The notes beneath the pieces are model-generated. The model ran no database searches. It saw only the letters and a program-made list of their open reading frames with translations, and was not told the DNA's origin. A stretch of DNA of 64,000 nt from Saprospirales bacterium GYS_P2D. GTDB lineage: Bacteria > Bacteroidota > Bacteroidia > Chitinophagales > Saprospiraceae. Position numbers and translations under genes: made by a program. The first letter of the stretch is position 1. Each line of letters starts with the position of its first letter. This document shows positions 1 through 8,989 of the stretch, one piece after another. Where the stretch lies: NCBI GenBank assembly GCA_009833045.1, contig WUUP01000001.1, forward strand, positions 613,586 through 677,585, in the 5' to 3' direction.

Positions 1-1165
1 CCATCGGTATATCTTTATTATTATCAGCGGAGTTTGGATGTACCGGACTATTTACTCTTTGGCCATAGCCTCCCTCATATTGTTTGATCAGTCGATCTAC
101 GTCCATGACTGAGGCCAGCGCTTTACGCACATTGACATCAGCGAGTCGAGGATCTTGATTATTCATCATGATGAAATAGATCCGTGGCAGACTCGGTGTA
201 TAAAACTCATACTGGCTACTCACAGCAGGATCAGCCTTCAGATCTTCATACACTTGGCTGGCAGCCTTACTTAGTGACATGAAGTCAAAATCTCCAGACC
301 GTAGCTGAGTAGCTGCTACTGTCTCATCGCTGATGATCTGATATACGATCTGCGCAGGATTAGCTTTGAGCAATTTCCTATCATATTGATCTCCCCACCA
401 GTTTTCTTTCCTTTTCAACACGATAAACTGGCCGGTCTCCCAAGTATTCAATGTATAAGGGCCAGCACCCTCTATGATCGCTGTCCTTGAAAAATCAACA
501 CTGGAAAATTGCTCTCCCAGTGATTTTAATCCTTCATCACTACTGACTAAAGACTCTAAATCTTGGCTTTTGAAATCCGCATAAGAGTATGCTCCTAATA
601 CATCAGAAGGATCATAGACATGCTGAGGATATATCTCCGCAGTGAGAAGGCCCTCCATAGCTTGAAAATAATCACTGGCTAAGCTTACGCTGAATTTCTT
701 AGGATCACTCTCATTAATATCTATGCTAATAATACCTGGCAATATCGATCGCCAACTGGTCGCAATATTGGGCATCAATATAAGCTTCATCGTCGTCGCA
801 AAATCATATCCATCGATCGGTGATCCATCAGCCCAGACTGCATCTGACAGTATCTCCAGATCAAAAGTCATGATAGCCTGACCATCTTCACCTGTCGATA
901 GCTGCTTCTCAGGGATATCAGTGAGTAGTACTGGGACAAATGCTCCAGTCACTGGATCAAAATCAGCCAAAGACAAAAACATATGCTCTGTCACCATCGT
1001 CTCATAGCCAGACACTCCGAGTATAGGATTGAGTCGCTGCGGCTCCGTATCGATATGGATTACTACTCTATCGAGTGACGAGGTCTCTTCCTGAGTATTA
1101 TCAGATTGGCAAGAGTATATCAGGAATAAAATAGAACAAAGCAGTAATAATGGACTTTTTTGCAT
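1..1165 (-). CDS. ABC transporter substrate-binding lipoprotein, family 5 (partial)
   Basis: The gene reads leftward and runs off the left edge, so about 388 N-terminal codons are present. It starts with ATG and has a lipoprotein signal (MQKSPLLLLCSILFLIYSC) whose lipobox Cys is residue 19. The mature part begins with a segment typical of extracellular solute-binding family 5, including EPQRLNPILG and, further on, DAVWADGSPIDGYDF. Such proteins bind peptides or other small solutes and deliver them to an ABC permease. The visible end, QRVNSPVHP, also fits this family. No permease or ATPase gene is visible here, so the substrate cannot be named. The family call is good; the oligopeptide specificity is only family knowledge. 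Confidence 0.8.
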   Translation of the reverse strand, partial: MQKSPLLLLCSILFLIYSCQSDNTQEETSSLDRVVIHIDTEPQRLNPILGVSGYETMVTEHMFLSLADFDPVTGAFVPVLLTDIPEKQLSTGEDGQAIMTFDLEILSDAVWADGSPIDGYDFATTMKLILMPNIATSWRSILPGIISIDINESDPKKFSVSLASDYFQAMEGLLTAEIYPQHVYDPSDVLGAYSYADFKSQDLESLVSSDEGLKSLGEQFSSVDFSRTAIIEGAGPYTLNTWETGQFIVLKRKENWWGDQYDRKLLKANPAQIVYQIISDETVAATQLRSGDFDFMSLSKAASQVYEDLKADPAVSSQYEFYTPSLPRIYFIMMNNQDPRLADVNVRKALASVMDVDRLIKQYEGGYGQRVNSPVHPNSADNNKDIPM

Positions 1166-1265
1166 AACAATTGATTCTGATAGTAAATAGATCGAAAAGG
1201 TAAGAATAAACAAACAATCTTCTTTTCTACTTAGTATGACATAACCATTAAAAATAATATACCAA

Positions 1266-2165
1266 GTGGAGAAAATATTGATCAGCGGAGGTTCGGGTCT
1301 TGTCGGTACAGCACTCACAAAACTACTAATGAGTGAAACTTATGAAGTCAAAATACTGACTCGTCAAAAATCTCTCGTGGATCAAGATAAGTCCTATCTC
1401 CACTGGGACGTGAAAAAAGAGATCATCGATCTTCAGGGATATCAGCCTGATCATGTGATCAATCTGACAGGAGCTGGCATCGCTGATGAGCGCTGGACTG
1501 ATGATCGAAAAGAAACGCTGATCAACAGCCGGACCAAAACCACCTCTTTCCTCATTGATTCGCTCAAGGATCTGGGTGTCAAGAAATTCATATCCGCCTC
1601 AGCAATAGGATACTACGGAGATACTGGTGATCAATGGGTCACTGAAGAAGACGCACCTGTGACAAAAGACTTCTTATCAAAAGTCTGCCAACTCTGGGAA
1701 AAAGCCGCAGCGCCTGCTAAGGATATTGCGAAAGAAGTAGTCATCGTAAGGATCGGCACTGTCCTCTCAAGAGATGGCGGCGCTCTGGAGAAAATGGACA
1801 AGACCATCCCATATGGCATGGCCAACTATCTTGGCAGCGGCAAACAATATTTGAGCTGGATACACATTGACGATCTTTGTAGACTATTCCTCCACATACT
1901 TAGATCAGAAAAATCTGCCTCTGTATACAATGCTGTAGCTACCGACGTAGTGACTAACAAAGCATTCACTCAGCAACTCCGTAAAACAATAAATCCTTCA
2001 TCCCTACTCGCTCCTGCACCTCGCATAGCTCTGAAACTACTACTCGGTGAGATGGCCGCTGTCGTACTCAACAACAGTCGCATCAAAAATCAGCGTATAC
2101 TGGATGAAGGATTTAAACTATTATATCCTGATGTCAAGAGCGCCGTAGAGCAGCTCTACCAGTAG
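1266..2165 (+). CDS. TIGR01777-type NAD(P)-binding epimerase (YfcH-like)
   Basis: This 299-residue protein is an extended short-chain dehydrogenase-like protein. The glycine-rich nucleotide-binding motif GGSGLVG lies at residues 8-14. Other marks of the TIGR01777/YfcH group are the NLTGAGIADERW stretch, SASAIGYYG near residue 115, and a C-terminal DUF1731-like part with APAPRIALKLLLGEMA. The biochemical role of the family is poorly known; its members bind a dinucleotide cofactor in the cytoplasm. The start is GTG, chosen because the Rossmann motif begins immediately after it and no upstream in-frame ATG fits. It ends 4 bases before the convergent HAD gene. Confidence 0.85.
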   Translation: MEKILISGGSGLVGTALTKLLMSETYEVKILTRQKSLVDQDKSYLHWDVKKEIIDLQGYQPDHVINLTGAGIADERWTDDRKETLINSRTKTTSFLIDSLKDLGVKKFISASAIGYYGDTGDQWVTEEDAPVTKDFLSKVCQLWEKAAAPAKDIAKEVVIVRIGTVLSRDGGALEKMDKTIPYGMANYLGSGKQYLSWIHIDDLCRLFLHILRSEKSASVYNAVATDVVTNKAFTQQLRKTINPSSLLAPAPRIALKLLLGEMAAVVLNNSRIKNQRILDEGFKLLYPDVKSAVEQLYQ

Positions 2166-2169
2166 CATC

Positions 2170-2598
2170 TTAGTGCTTCTCGAATACTTCGATCTCTTTA
2201 TTCACTTTGATTAGATCGGTGAACTGACCTTTGAATCTTGTGGCACGTACCATATGATTATCTATCCAGTGATAGTTACCACCTCTTGGCTTATTCATGA
2301 GTAGACCGTGATACTTAAATCCATGCTTCTTTAGCCAAGTCTCAGTGACAGATCTGTGCTCCTCAGTACGTGATGTGAAGAAAGTGATAATATGTCCTTC
2401 ATCAAACCATTTATTGAGAGTCTCCAGTGCATCTGGGAATGGCTCACAAGTCACCATTCTCTCCGGCTCTTCGTTAGGCACATCATCAGTGATAGTACCA
2501 TCGATATCGATTAGATAATTTTTTACTTCTTCTGGCAAGACAGGGCTAATGGTTTTTCCGTCTTGATCTTTTACCTCTTTCAGTGATGGGTTGCTCAT
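2170..2598 (-). CDS. HAD-superfamily phosphatase-like protein
   Basis: A 142-residue cytoplasmic protein with the HAD motif I DIDGT at residues 31-35 (nucleophile Asp31, acid Asp33). Motif II is TFFTSR, and a late WIDNH stretch probably supplies acidic residues of motif III/IV. Length fits small HAD phosphatases without a large cap domain. Database entries for related Bacteroidota proteins are often called phosphoheptose isomerase, but nothing here resembles a sugar isomerase. Its ATG overlaps the stop codon of the upstream M23 peptidase gene by one base (TAATG), so the two are probably translated together. The substrate is unknown. Confidence 0.75.
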   Translation of the reverse strand: MSNPSLKEVKDQDGKTISPVLPEEVKNYLIDIDGTITDDVPNEEPERMVTCEPFPDALETLNKWFDEGHIITFFTSRTEEHRSVTETWLKKHGFKYHGLLMNKPRGGNYHWIDNHMVRATRFKGQFTDLIKVNKEIEVFEKH

Positions 2599-3485
2599 TA
2601 GTTAAAATTTATAAATTCTTCAGGGTTGACAGGTTTACCACTGTGCCATAGCTCAAAGTGCAAATGCGGTCCACTTGATAGTGTGCCCGTATTACCTATG
2701 ATCGCCAGTGCTTCGCCAGCACGCACAAAAGTACCCTTCTCCTTCAACAAAATCGAGTTATGCTTATAAAATGATAGAATATTGCCCTCATGCTGGACGC
2801 CTATCGTGTAGCCAGTCTCAAGATCCCAGCCCGAGCTAAATACGAATCCATCCATCATTGCTTTGACGGGAGTATTCTTAGGCGCCAGGATATCGATACC
2901 ATAATGACTTATTTCTGGACTATATCGAGAACTAATCACACCATCTACAGGGCGGACAAAATCAGATTCACGCAAAGTGGTATACAGATCATAAGCATCG
3001 ATAGTAGGCTGTACCTCCACGACCGTCTGACCACTACTGTCTGACATCACAGCAGGCTGCGTAGACCGCACCGGAGGTGAAGCTTTGACAGCTTGCTTTA
3101 TTTGTACAGGCTCTACATTACTATTTTCTTCACCCGGCATATCACTGGCTACAGTCATCAGTTTGCCAAAGGCATTAAGATAAGTCTGCTGCGCATCTAT
3201 CTGATCACTGAGCTCGTCGACACTCTCTATTAGCTCTATGAACTGTTGATTAGCCTCTATTTTACCATATCCAGGTATCATACGCTTAAGTGGTGTGAAA
3301 GTGAACAGTGCAAAAAATCCACCCAATAGTATCAGAGATACTATGCTCACTGTGATATAGATGATACCAAGATTGAGATCGACAGCTCTCAGCTCTCTGA
3401 AATCATCAGCTCTGTATATCACTAATCGAAAGGACTCCTGCATCCTTTCTAAAAAGCTCCTTTTTTCTCCTTCAAGATCGGCCAT
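2598..3485 (-). CDS. M23 family metallopeptidase, membrane-anchored
   Basis: A 295-residue LytM/M23 endopeptidase expected to cut peptidoglycan cross-links. It has a cytoplasmic N-terminus of about 40 residues, one membrane segment (about 42-64), a coiled-coil-like stretch (about 80-115), a Pro/Val-rich linker and a C-terminal M23 domain. The zinc and catalytic residues are present: HYGID, YKHNS and the closing HLHFELW. The gene sits close to a bactofilin gene; M23 peptidases and bactofilins often work together in cell-shape control (family knowledge). It is transcribed first in a pair with the HAD gene. A TACATTTG promoter element lies only 7 bases before the ATG, so the mRNA leader would be very short. 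Confidence 0.88.
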   Translation of the reverse strand: MADLEGEKRSFLERMQESFRLVIYRADDFRELRAVDLNLGIIYITVSIVSLILLGGFFALFTFTPLKRMIPGYGKIEANQQFIELIESVDELSDQIDAQQTYLNAFGKLMTVASDMPGEENSNVEPVQIKQAVKASPPVRSTQPAVMSDSSGQTVVEVQPTIDAYDLYTTLRESDFVRPVDGVISSRYSPEISHYGIDILAPKNTPVKAMMDGFVFSSGWDLETGYTIGVQHEGNILSFYKHNSILLKEKGTFVRAGEALAIIGNTGTLSSGPHLHFELWHSGKPVNPEEFINFN

Positions 3486-3492
3486 ACACCTG

Positions 3493-3500
3493 CAAATGTA
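3493..3500 (-). promoter_or_regulatory. -7 promoter element before the M23 gene
   Basis: On the minus strand this reads TACATTTG, an exact match to the Bacteroidota -7 consensus TAnnTTTG. No good TTTG -33 element was found at the usual distance. The distance to the ATG implies a nearly leaderless transcript. Confidence 0.4.
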
Positions 3501-3637
3501 TTCTATAATAATCTATGATAAAAAGCTGTTATTCTATTGCAATGCGAATATGTCGTATTCTCTAATGTAGAATTGCCAATCAGCTAACATGAATCAAGTA
3601 CTTTTAGTACAATAAAAAGTGTATTCTGGCTCTATTA

Positions 3638-6600
3638 TTGGTGCTTCTCAATGTTGCAATATTAAAATCTGACAAGATCTTGAATAATTCATCTACATAT
3701 ATCGGTATTTTCTTCATGGGTATCCTACTCGTAGCAGGCTGTGTCAGCACTAAAAAGAGCAAGGACGAAGTGGGATTCGTAGGCAAGAAATACCACGACA
3801 TGACTGCCAAATTTAATGGCTACTTCAATGCCAATGAACTCTACGAAGAGTCTGTAGTCATGCTCGAAGAATCCTATCAGGACAACTTCAATCAAATCAT
3901 AGATATCTATCCACATGAGTCTGTGGAGGATCCGACTATGGTCGAAGAAAATATGGATAAGGCTATTGAGAAAGTCATCAAAGTCTCCTCTATACATGAG
4001 GTAAGCAAGTGGGTCGATGACTGCTATGTCCTCATGGGCAAGTCTCAATACCTGAAGGGTGACTACGAGTCATCTCAAGAGACCTTTGAGTACTTCGTAG
4101 ATGACTTCAATCCCAAGGATCCAGACTCTCGAGTCTATGTCACACCTGATAGAAAAGGAGATGCCAAGGCTCGCAAAAAGCAAAAAGAGCGTGAGCGTAA
4201 AATCAAAGAAGACGAAAGAGAGCAAGCTCGAAAAGAAAAGGAAAAGGCTCGAAAAGAAGAGCAGAAAAGAAGAAAGAAGGACCGTAAAAATAGAGACAGT
4301 CGATCACGCAGCAGCCGCTCTAAAGAAACTACGGACGTGGCGGAAGAAAGTGCGACTACCGCCCCCGCTGAGATCAGCGGTACTGCAAGTACCACGGATG
4401 ACATCGCTCTGAGTGAAGATGAGCAATACCTCCGCTCTATAGAGCAAAAGACCAAAAAAGATAAAGCTGAAGCCGAAAATCCGTTTAAAACAGGATTGCT
4501 TCAGCACAGACCTGCCTACTATGAGGGCATGCTCTGGCTCGCTAAATCCTACATCAAGCGAGAGAAATGGCTCGATGCTAATTACTATCTCAATCGTATC
4601 ATCGAAGAAGGGTATGCCACTGAAGAGGTAATGACTGAAGTACCCGTGACTCAGGCTGACATGTATCTCAAGATGAAAGACTATGACAGTGCAGTAGGTG
4701 CGCTGGAGGAGGCACTCGAAGGAAAAAGTGACAAGCGACTCAAAGCAAGGCTGGCATTCATCCTCGCTCAGATCTATGATATGAAGGGTCAGGCAGACAA
4801 GGCCTACGCTGCCTATGAGCGAGTCGGAGACTACAAGCCAACATTTGAGATGAAACTCAACTCTGACGTCAATCAACTTAAGTCTTCATGGGCCGCTGGC
4901 AAAATCACCAGTGAGAGCGCTGTCAAAAAGCTCAATCGCATGGCCAAAGAATCAAAGAATGAGCCTTATAGAGGAAATATCTACTTCACTCAAGCAGAGA
5001 TCCTTCTGGCTGATGGGCAGGAGTCAGAAGCCATGAGCTACTTTAACAAAGCCCTCGAATATAGCTCGGGCAACAATAAAAAAGAGATCTACTATCGCTT
5101 AGCAAGTCTTTTCTTAGCTAAGGAAGATTATACCAATGCGAAAAACTACTACGATAGCACGCTCACGCTGATGCAAAAGAAAGATGAGCGCTATCTCATC
5201 GCTAATCGATATGCGACTAATCTCAAGAGCATCGCTCAAAATCTCAGCATAATCGAGCTCCAAGATAGTCTACTACGACTGGCCAATATGGATCCAGAGG
5301 ACCTACAGGCACTCGCACTCGAGAAAGCAAAAGAATCATGGGAAGCGAATCAAAGTAAAGAAGAAGCCAGTACTGCTCCCACTAATCCCCTCAACACCAG
5401 CGTACTCAGTGGCAATAGTCGATTCTTCGCTTATAATCAGTCAGCCCTCCAAAAAGGACGTCGAGATTTTCGCTCAAGATGGGGAGACAGACTACTCGAA
5501 GATGACTGGAGAAGATCGAGCAAATCATCCAGCCTCATAGACAATGAAGTGGAAGAAGAAGTGGCAGAGGTCGAAGAAGAAGTCGACTACTCTAAGGAAA
5601 TCGAAAAATTCCTAAGAACTATACCTCGAGAGGCCAGCCAAAAGGAGCAAGCTGAAATGGCTCTTGAAGAAGCGTATTTTGAACTGGGTACAGGATTCAG
5701 GACCTATATCGAAAACTTCAAGAAGTCTAATGAGACTCTCGAGACACTACTTAATAAATTTCCTGACACTGAGCATGCCGTAGAGGCGTACTACTATCTC
5801 TATCTCAACTATACGGATCTCAATGATTCGACCAAGGCACAATTTTACTACAATAAGATCATGTCAGAATACCCTGATAGCCCATTCGCTATCTATCTGA
5901 AAGACCCTAATAACGAAAATGCGCTCATGACAGAGGAAAAGAAAATCCAACTGTACTATGAGAACACGTATGAAGAATTTGAAAATGGCAACTATCAAGT
6001 AGTGCTCAATCGCATGAACCAGGGCAGAGAGGAGTTTGGCCAAGAGCACAAAATGGCTGCTAAATATGACCTACTACGAGCTATGGCGATAGGCAATGTC
6101 GAAGGCGAAAAAGAATATGTCAATGCACTCAGAGGTGTCATCTTGAAATACAATAACACTCCTGAACAGACCTATGCCCGTGAAATGTTGAGATTCTTAA
6201 AAGGAGATGAAGAAGCATTTGGCGAAGAAGTATCGCAGGAAGATCTCAATCAGTTTAAGATAGAAGATGATAAGCTCCACTATGTCATCGTACTGCTCTA
6301 TGGCGGTAATGGTAATACTGTGAATAATGCTAAAATCTCAATCAACAAGTTTTCGGATGACAACTTCAAAGACTGGCGTCTGAGATCTACCAGTATGTAT
6401 CTTAATCAAGAAAATAAGACGCATCTGATCTTAATCAGGAGATTTCAAGATAAGACGCAGGCCATGGAGTACTTTGATGAGTATGAGGCTAATAAGGAGA
6501 AGTTCTTGAATACTGGAGAATTCTCATATGATGTCTTTGCGATCAATCAAATCAACTATCGTGAGGTGATCACTAAGAAATCAGCAAATGCATATCGCAA

Positions 6601-6640
6601 ATTCTTTGATCAGCACTACCGATCTAAGGATAAGAAGTAA
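3638..6640 (+). CDS. PorW/SprE-like TPR lipoprotein of type IX secretion
   Basis: A 1000-residue protein with a hydrophobic N-terminus ending in the lipobox LLVAGC (Cys about residue 35), followed by STKK and a conserved opening (KYHDMTAKFNGYFNANELYEES). This opening is the hallmark of PorW/SprE, an outer-membrane lipoprotein needed for T9SS export and gliding. Tetratricopeptide-like helix pairs recur from residue 60 to about 800. A very basic and acidic, probably coiled, insert lies at about 175-235, and an acidic EEVEEEV tract near 640. The start is uncertain: TTG at 3638, GTG at 3641 and TTG at 3680 are all possible; the first in-frame ATG (3716) leaves too short a signal peptide. It diverges from the M23 gene, near bactofilin and PorP genes. 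Confidence 0.8.
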   Translation: MVLLNVAILKSDKILNNSSTYIGIFFMGILLVAGCVSTKKSKDEVGFVGKKYHDMTAKFNGYFNANELYEESVVMLEESYQDNFNQIIDIYPHESVEDPTMVEENMDKAIEKVIKVSSIHEVSKWVDDCYVLMGKSQYLKGDYESSQETFEYFVDDFNPKDPDSRVYVTPDRKGDAKARKKQKERERKIKEDEREQARKEKEKARKEEQKRRKKDRKNRDSRSRSSRSKETTDVAEESATTAPAEISGTASTTDDIALSEDEQYLRSIEQKTKKDKAEAENPFKTGLLQHRPAYYEGMLWLAKSYIKREKWLDANYYLNRIIEEGYATEEVMTEVPVTQADMYLKMKDYDSAVGALEEALEGKSDKRLKARLAFILAQIYDMKGQADKAYAAYERVGDYKPTFEMKLNSDVNQLKSSWAAGKITSESAVKKLNRMAKESKNEPYRGNIYFTQAEILLADGQESEAMSYFNKALEYSSGNNKKEIYYRLASLFLAKEDYTNAKNYYDSTLTLMQKKDERYLIANRYATNLKSIAQNLSIIELQDSLLRLANMDPEDLQALALEKAKESWEANQSKEEASTAPTNPLNTSVLSGNSRFFAYNQSALQKGRRDFRSRWGDRLLEDDWRRSSKSSSLIDNEVEEEVAEVEEEVDYSKEIEKFLRTIPREASQKEQAEMALEEAYFELGTGFRTYIENFKKSNETLETLLNKFPDTEHAVEAYYYLYLNYTDLNDSTKAQFYYNKIMSEYPDSPFAIYLKDPNNENALMTEEKKIQLYYENTYEEFENGNYQVVLNRMNQGREEFGQEHKMAAKYDLLRAMAIGNVEGEKEYVNALRGVILKYNNTPEQTYAREMLRFLKGDEEAFGEEVSQEDLNQFKIEDDKLHYVIVLLYGGNGNTVNNAKISINKFSDDNFKDWRLRSTSMYLNQENKTHLILIRRFQDKTQAMEYFDEYEANKEKFLNTGEFSYDVFAINQINYREVITKKSANAYRKFFDQHYRSKDKK

Positions 6641-6654
6641 ACTGATTAACAACA

Positions 6655-7041
6655 CTATTCGCTGGGATTCTTGGCCATCTTAGTCAGAAAGTATACTTCA
6701 TAGATCGTGTATACTATGTATATGATTATGTAATGCAGTGCATGATAGTTGTTTTGTGGATCCATATTCTTTTGCCACAATAGCATAAAGCCACCAGACA
6801 TAAAAAGCTTAATCACAAAAGAAGCTACCACTATATTGTTGAAGGAATAAATCTTGTCGGTCTTAGAAGTATTAGCCGCATAGAAGTATATGAACAAGCT
6901 AAACAATAGATAGATCAAGGAGGTCCAAGCATAAAGAATCTGCACATCCGTATCCCCTTGCAATATCGAAAACAAATATCCAGCAGCCAATATGCTGAGC
7001 GTCAATACCAATAGCTGTTTAATAAAAAGTCTAAATGTCAT
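6655..7041 (-). CDS. Small membrane protein of the atp accessory locus
   Basis: A 128-residue protein with four likely membrane segments (about 7-27, 35-55, 67-90, 100-122) and little else. Its ATG overlaps the stop codon of the AtpI-like gene (ATGA), so the two are coupled. In many Bacteroidota an unnamed membrane protein of this size stands between atpI and atpB, and this is probably its counterpart (inference from position and topology). The expected ATP synthase subunit genes do not follow; the next gene is the convergent PorW-like one. Function unknown; assembly or ion supply to the F0 motor is a guess. Confidence 0.65.
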   Translation of the reverse strand: MTFRLFIKQLLVLTLSILAAGYLFSILQGDTDVQILYAWTSLIYLLFSLFIYFYAANTSKTDKIYSFNNIVVASFVIKLFMSGGFMLLWQKNMDPQNNYHALHYIIIYIVYTIYEVYFLTKMAKNPSE

Positions 7042-7271
7042 TTATGGTCGCTCGATAAATCTTTGATAAGTTTATAAAAAAAAGCGCCCATAAACAAAAG
7101 CATCAATAGCGCAGCGAAAATAGGCTGGGCCATTTCTAAACACTGATCCAGCTTAGCACCCAGCCAATACCCTATCAAAAGTACTACTATCAACTGTGAT
7201 GCTATGCCCGTATACTTGAGTACATCTCCGTATTGAGATTTATTAGGCGGAGATGATTTAGGCTCGGACAA
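7038..7271 (-). CDS. AtpZ/AtpI family protein
   Basis: A 77-residue protein with two membrane segments (about 20-40 and 50-70). The first contains GIASQLIVVLLIGYWLGAKLD, typical of AtpI/AtpZ. AtpI helps assemble the c-ring of F-type ATP synthase, and AtpZ has been linked to Mg/Ca transport. The start is TTG; no ATG is available upstream in frame. It follows the bactofilin gene by 27 bases and overlaps the next gene by 4. The rest of an atp operon is absent here, which is unusual. Confidence 0.8.
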   Translation of the reverse strand: MSEPKSSPPNKSQYGDVLKYTGIASQLIVVLLIGYWLGAKLDQCLEMAQPIFAALLMLLFMGAFFYKLIKDLSSDHK

Positions 7272-7298
7272 GGAAATATAATCTTAGATCAGAGAATA

Positions 7299-7727
7299 CT
7301 AAGCGGACTTAGCTGAGGACATTTTTTTCTGAGGGACGATTTTTTGTCCACCCATTTCACATTTCACATTGAATACGGCACCAGGCTGTACCATGAGTTT
7401 CTCTGTAGTGATTTCTCCTGAGATACGAGCCGCTTCTTTGACTTGCAGGAGGTCTTTTACTTTTAGGGAGCCACTGATCGTGCCTTCGATCACCGCACTT
7501 TGACAGTCTACATGTCCTTTGATGATTCCTTTAGGTCCGAGGATGACTTTACCTGAGCAGTTGAGATTACCCTCCAGCTCTCCGTCGATACGGATATCAT
7601 TTTGAGCGGTGATATCACCGACTAATTTAGTACCATTTCCTAAACTGTTGATTCCTCCTGATATCGAAGAATCTGAAGATGATGCACTCATAGTACCCGT
7701 TTCTTTTTTAGAATTATTGCCAAACAT
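7299..7727 (-). CDS. Bactofilin (polymer-forming cytoskeletal protein)
   Basis: A 142-residue bactofilin. After a Ser/Gly-rich N-terminal tail (about 1-30) comes the right-handed beta-helix core (about 32-125) with the periodic pattern GTKLVGDITAQNDIRIDGEL, GNLNCSGKVILGPKGIIKG and SGSLKVKDLLQVK. Bactofilins polymerise without nucleotide at the inner face of the membrane and position envelope enzymes, often M23 peptidases; one lies about 4 kb away. It leads a short operon with the AtpI-like and small membrane proteins, the usual gene order in this phylum. Confidence 0.92.
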   Translation of the reverse strand: MFGNNSKKETGTMSASSSDSSISGGINSLGNGTKLVGDITAQNDIRIDGELEGNLNCSGKVILGPKGIIKGHVDCQSAVIEGTISGSLKVKDLLQVKEAARISGEITTEKLMVQPGAVFNVKCEMGGQKIVPQKKMSSAKSA

Positions 7728-7856
7728 AGCTTCTCAAATTGGTTTTATTTGGTCTGATCATGGCGATCAGAGTAGAAGCGAAAAATAGGACAATATCAAA
7801 GAAAACGAGTACGAGTTTATCCTAAAATTAATATATAATTTATTGAGATATGTCTT

Positions 7857-8915
7857 TTAGAATACTGGACAGAACACTGCACGTCTTCCACCTTCGTCCA
7901 TGCGGTAGATCAGAGATAGCTCAAATGATCCATTGCCTGGTGAGGCTTGGCCCAGCTCAGAGACATTGTAGTCATAACTAAATCCGATACCGTACTGATC
8001 ATAGTCCAGTCGAGCCGCCAAGATGACAGCATCAGAATAAACGCCGCCCTCAAACTTAGTACCTACACGATACCATGCGCCGAGCTCAAAGAACTGTCCT
8101 GTCGTACCAAAACCATTCTTGCTTTTCACTTTGAATCTGGCACTGGCACCACCATTCACCTCTTTGTGAGGCCCTTGAGACATGAATATGAAGTTTGGCT
8201 TGACACTTATTTTATTATTGATCGGATACTCTCCACCTGCATGAAGTGTGAGTCGTTGATATAGCTTTTCGTCAGAGCTCAAGAACGAGACCTGAGGCTC
8301 ATTAAGATGATGAAGCGATCCACCTACGAATAGATTAGTACGCTCACCGAGATTACTAAACCATAACATACCTAATGAGAGATCTGCAAAAGTGAAGTTG
8401 TTATTTGGAATAGCTTCTGGCGATCCTTGAGATGGGTCATAGACTCCATTACTATTGACTTGACTGAGCCATCTGAGGTCCCCAGTCCGTACTCTACGCT
8501 GAGTGAAACCTCCATCTGCACCTACCGTCAGATAATGTGCTTTCTTTCGTGTACCAGCGATCTTTTTACTGAAGGAAAATGACAACTTAGCTTGAGTAGA
8601 GCCAAACTTGGACTCACCAGCCACGTCACTCCATAGTGATCCACCTATACCAAAATTATCATCTCTCCCTACAGGGATACGGCGATCATAGCCGGCTGCA
8701 TATGTATTGTATGCAGATGAGCCCACAGCTCCTGCCCATTGGTTACGATAGTTGATCGTGACACGCTGCGTCTCGTTCGTCACACCTGTCATAGCAGGAT
8801 TGAGATTGAGCGGTGACATATAAAACTGTGAAAAGTGGATATCCTGAGCGGATAGTCCAGCTGTCAGCAGTGTTGCGACAAGCAGCAGATAAAGGGATCG
8901 GTGGTAGTTTGCCAT
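7857..8915 (-). CDS. PorP/SprF family type IX secretion membrane protein
   Basis: A 352-residue outer-membrane beta-barrel protein with a signal peptide cleaved near LSAQ (residue 24). The family signature FSQFYMSPLNLNPA follows immediately, and SFELSLIYRM is near the C-terminus. PorP/SprF proteins work with T9SS; SprF-type members are needed for secretion of particular cargo such as the SprB adhesin and help attach PorE-like partners (family knowledge). It is a close paralogue of the next gene upstream, with shared blocks such as DRRIPVGRDDNFGIGGSLWS against DRRMEAGRYDYFGVGGTLWS. No large adhesin gene is adjacent, so its partner lies elsewhere. Confidence 0.92.
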   Translation of the reverse strand: MANYHRSLYLLLVATLLTAGLSAQDIHFSQFYMSPLNLNPAMTGVTNETQRVTINYRNQWAGAVGSSAYNTYAAGYDRRIPVGRDDNFGIGGSLWSDVAGESKFGSTQAKLSFSFSKKIAGTRKKAHYLTVGADGGFTQRRVRTGDLRWLSQVNSNGVYDPSQGSPEAIPNNNFTFADLSLGMLWFSNLGERTNLFVGGSLHHLNEPQVSFLSSDEKLYQRLTLHAGGEYPINNKISVKPNFIFMSQGPHKEVNGGASARFKVKSKNGFGTTGQFFELGAWYRVGTKFEGGVYSDAVILAARLDYDQYGIGFSYDYNVSELGQASPGNGSFELSLIYRMDEGGRRAVFCPVF

Positions 8916-8989
8916 TTTGGTTTTATTAGATTATGCTATCCTAATGACAAACTTTTATGTCAGCTACCCTACTATTTCACCCAACTTTT

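Noticed and set aside
4304-4876. Open frame of 190 codons on the minus strand inside the PorW-like gene
   Set aside because: It is antisense to a gene with clear family features and its product has no recognisable motif; codon bias of the real gene explains it.
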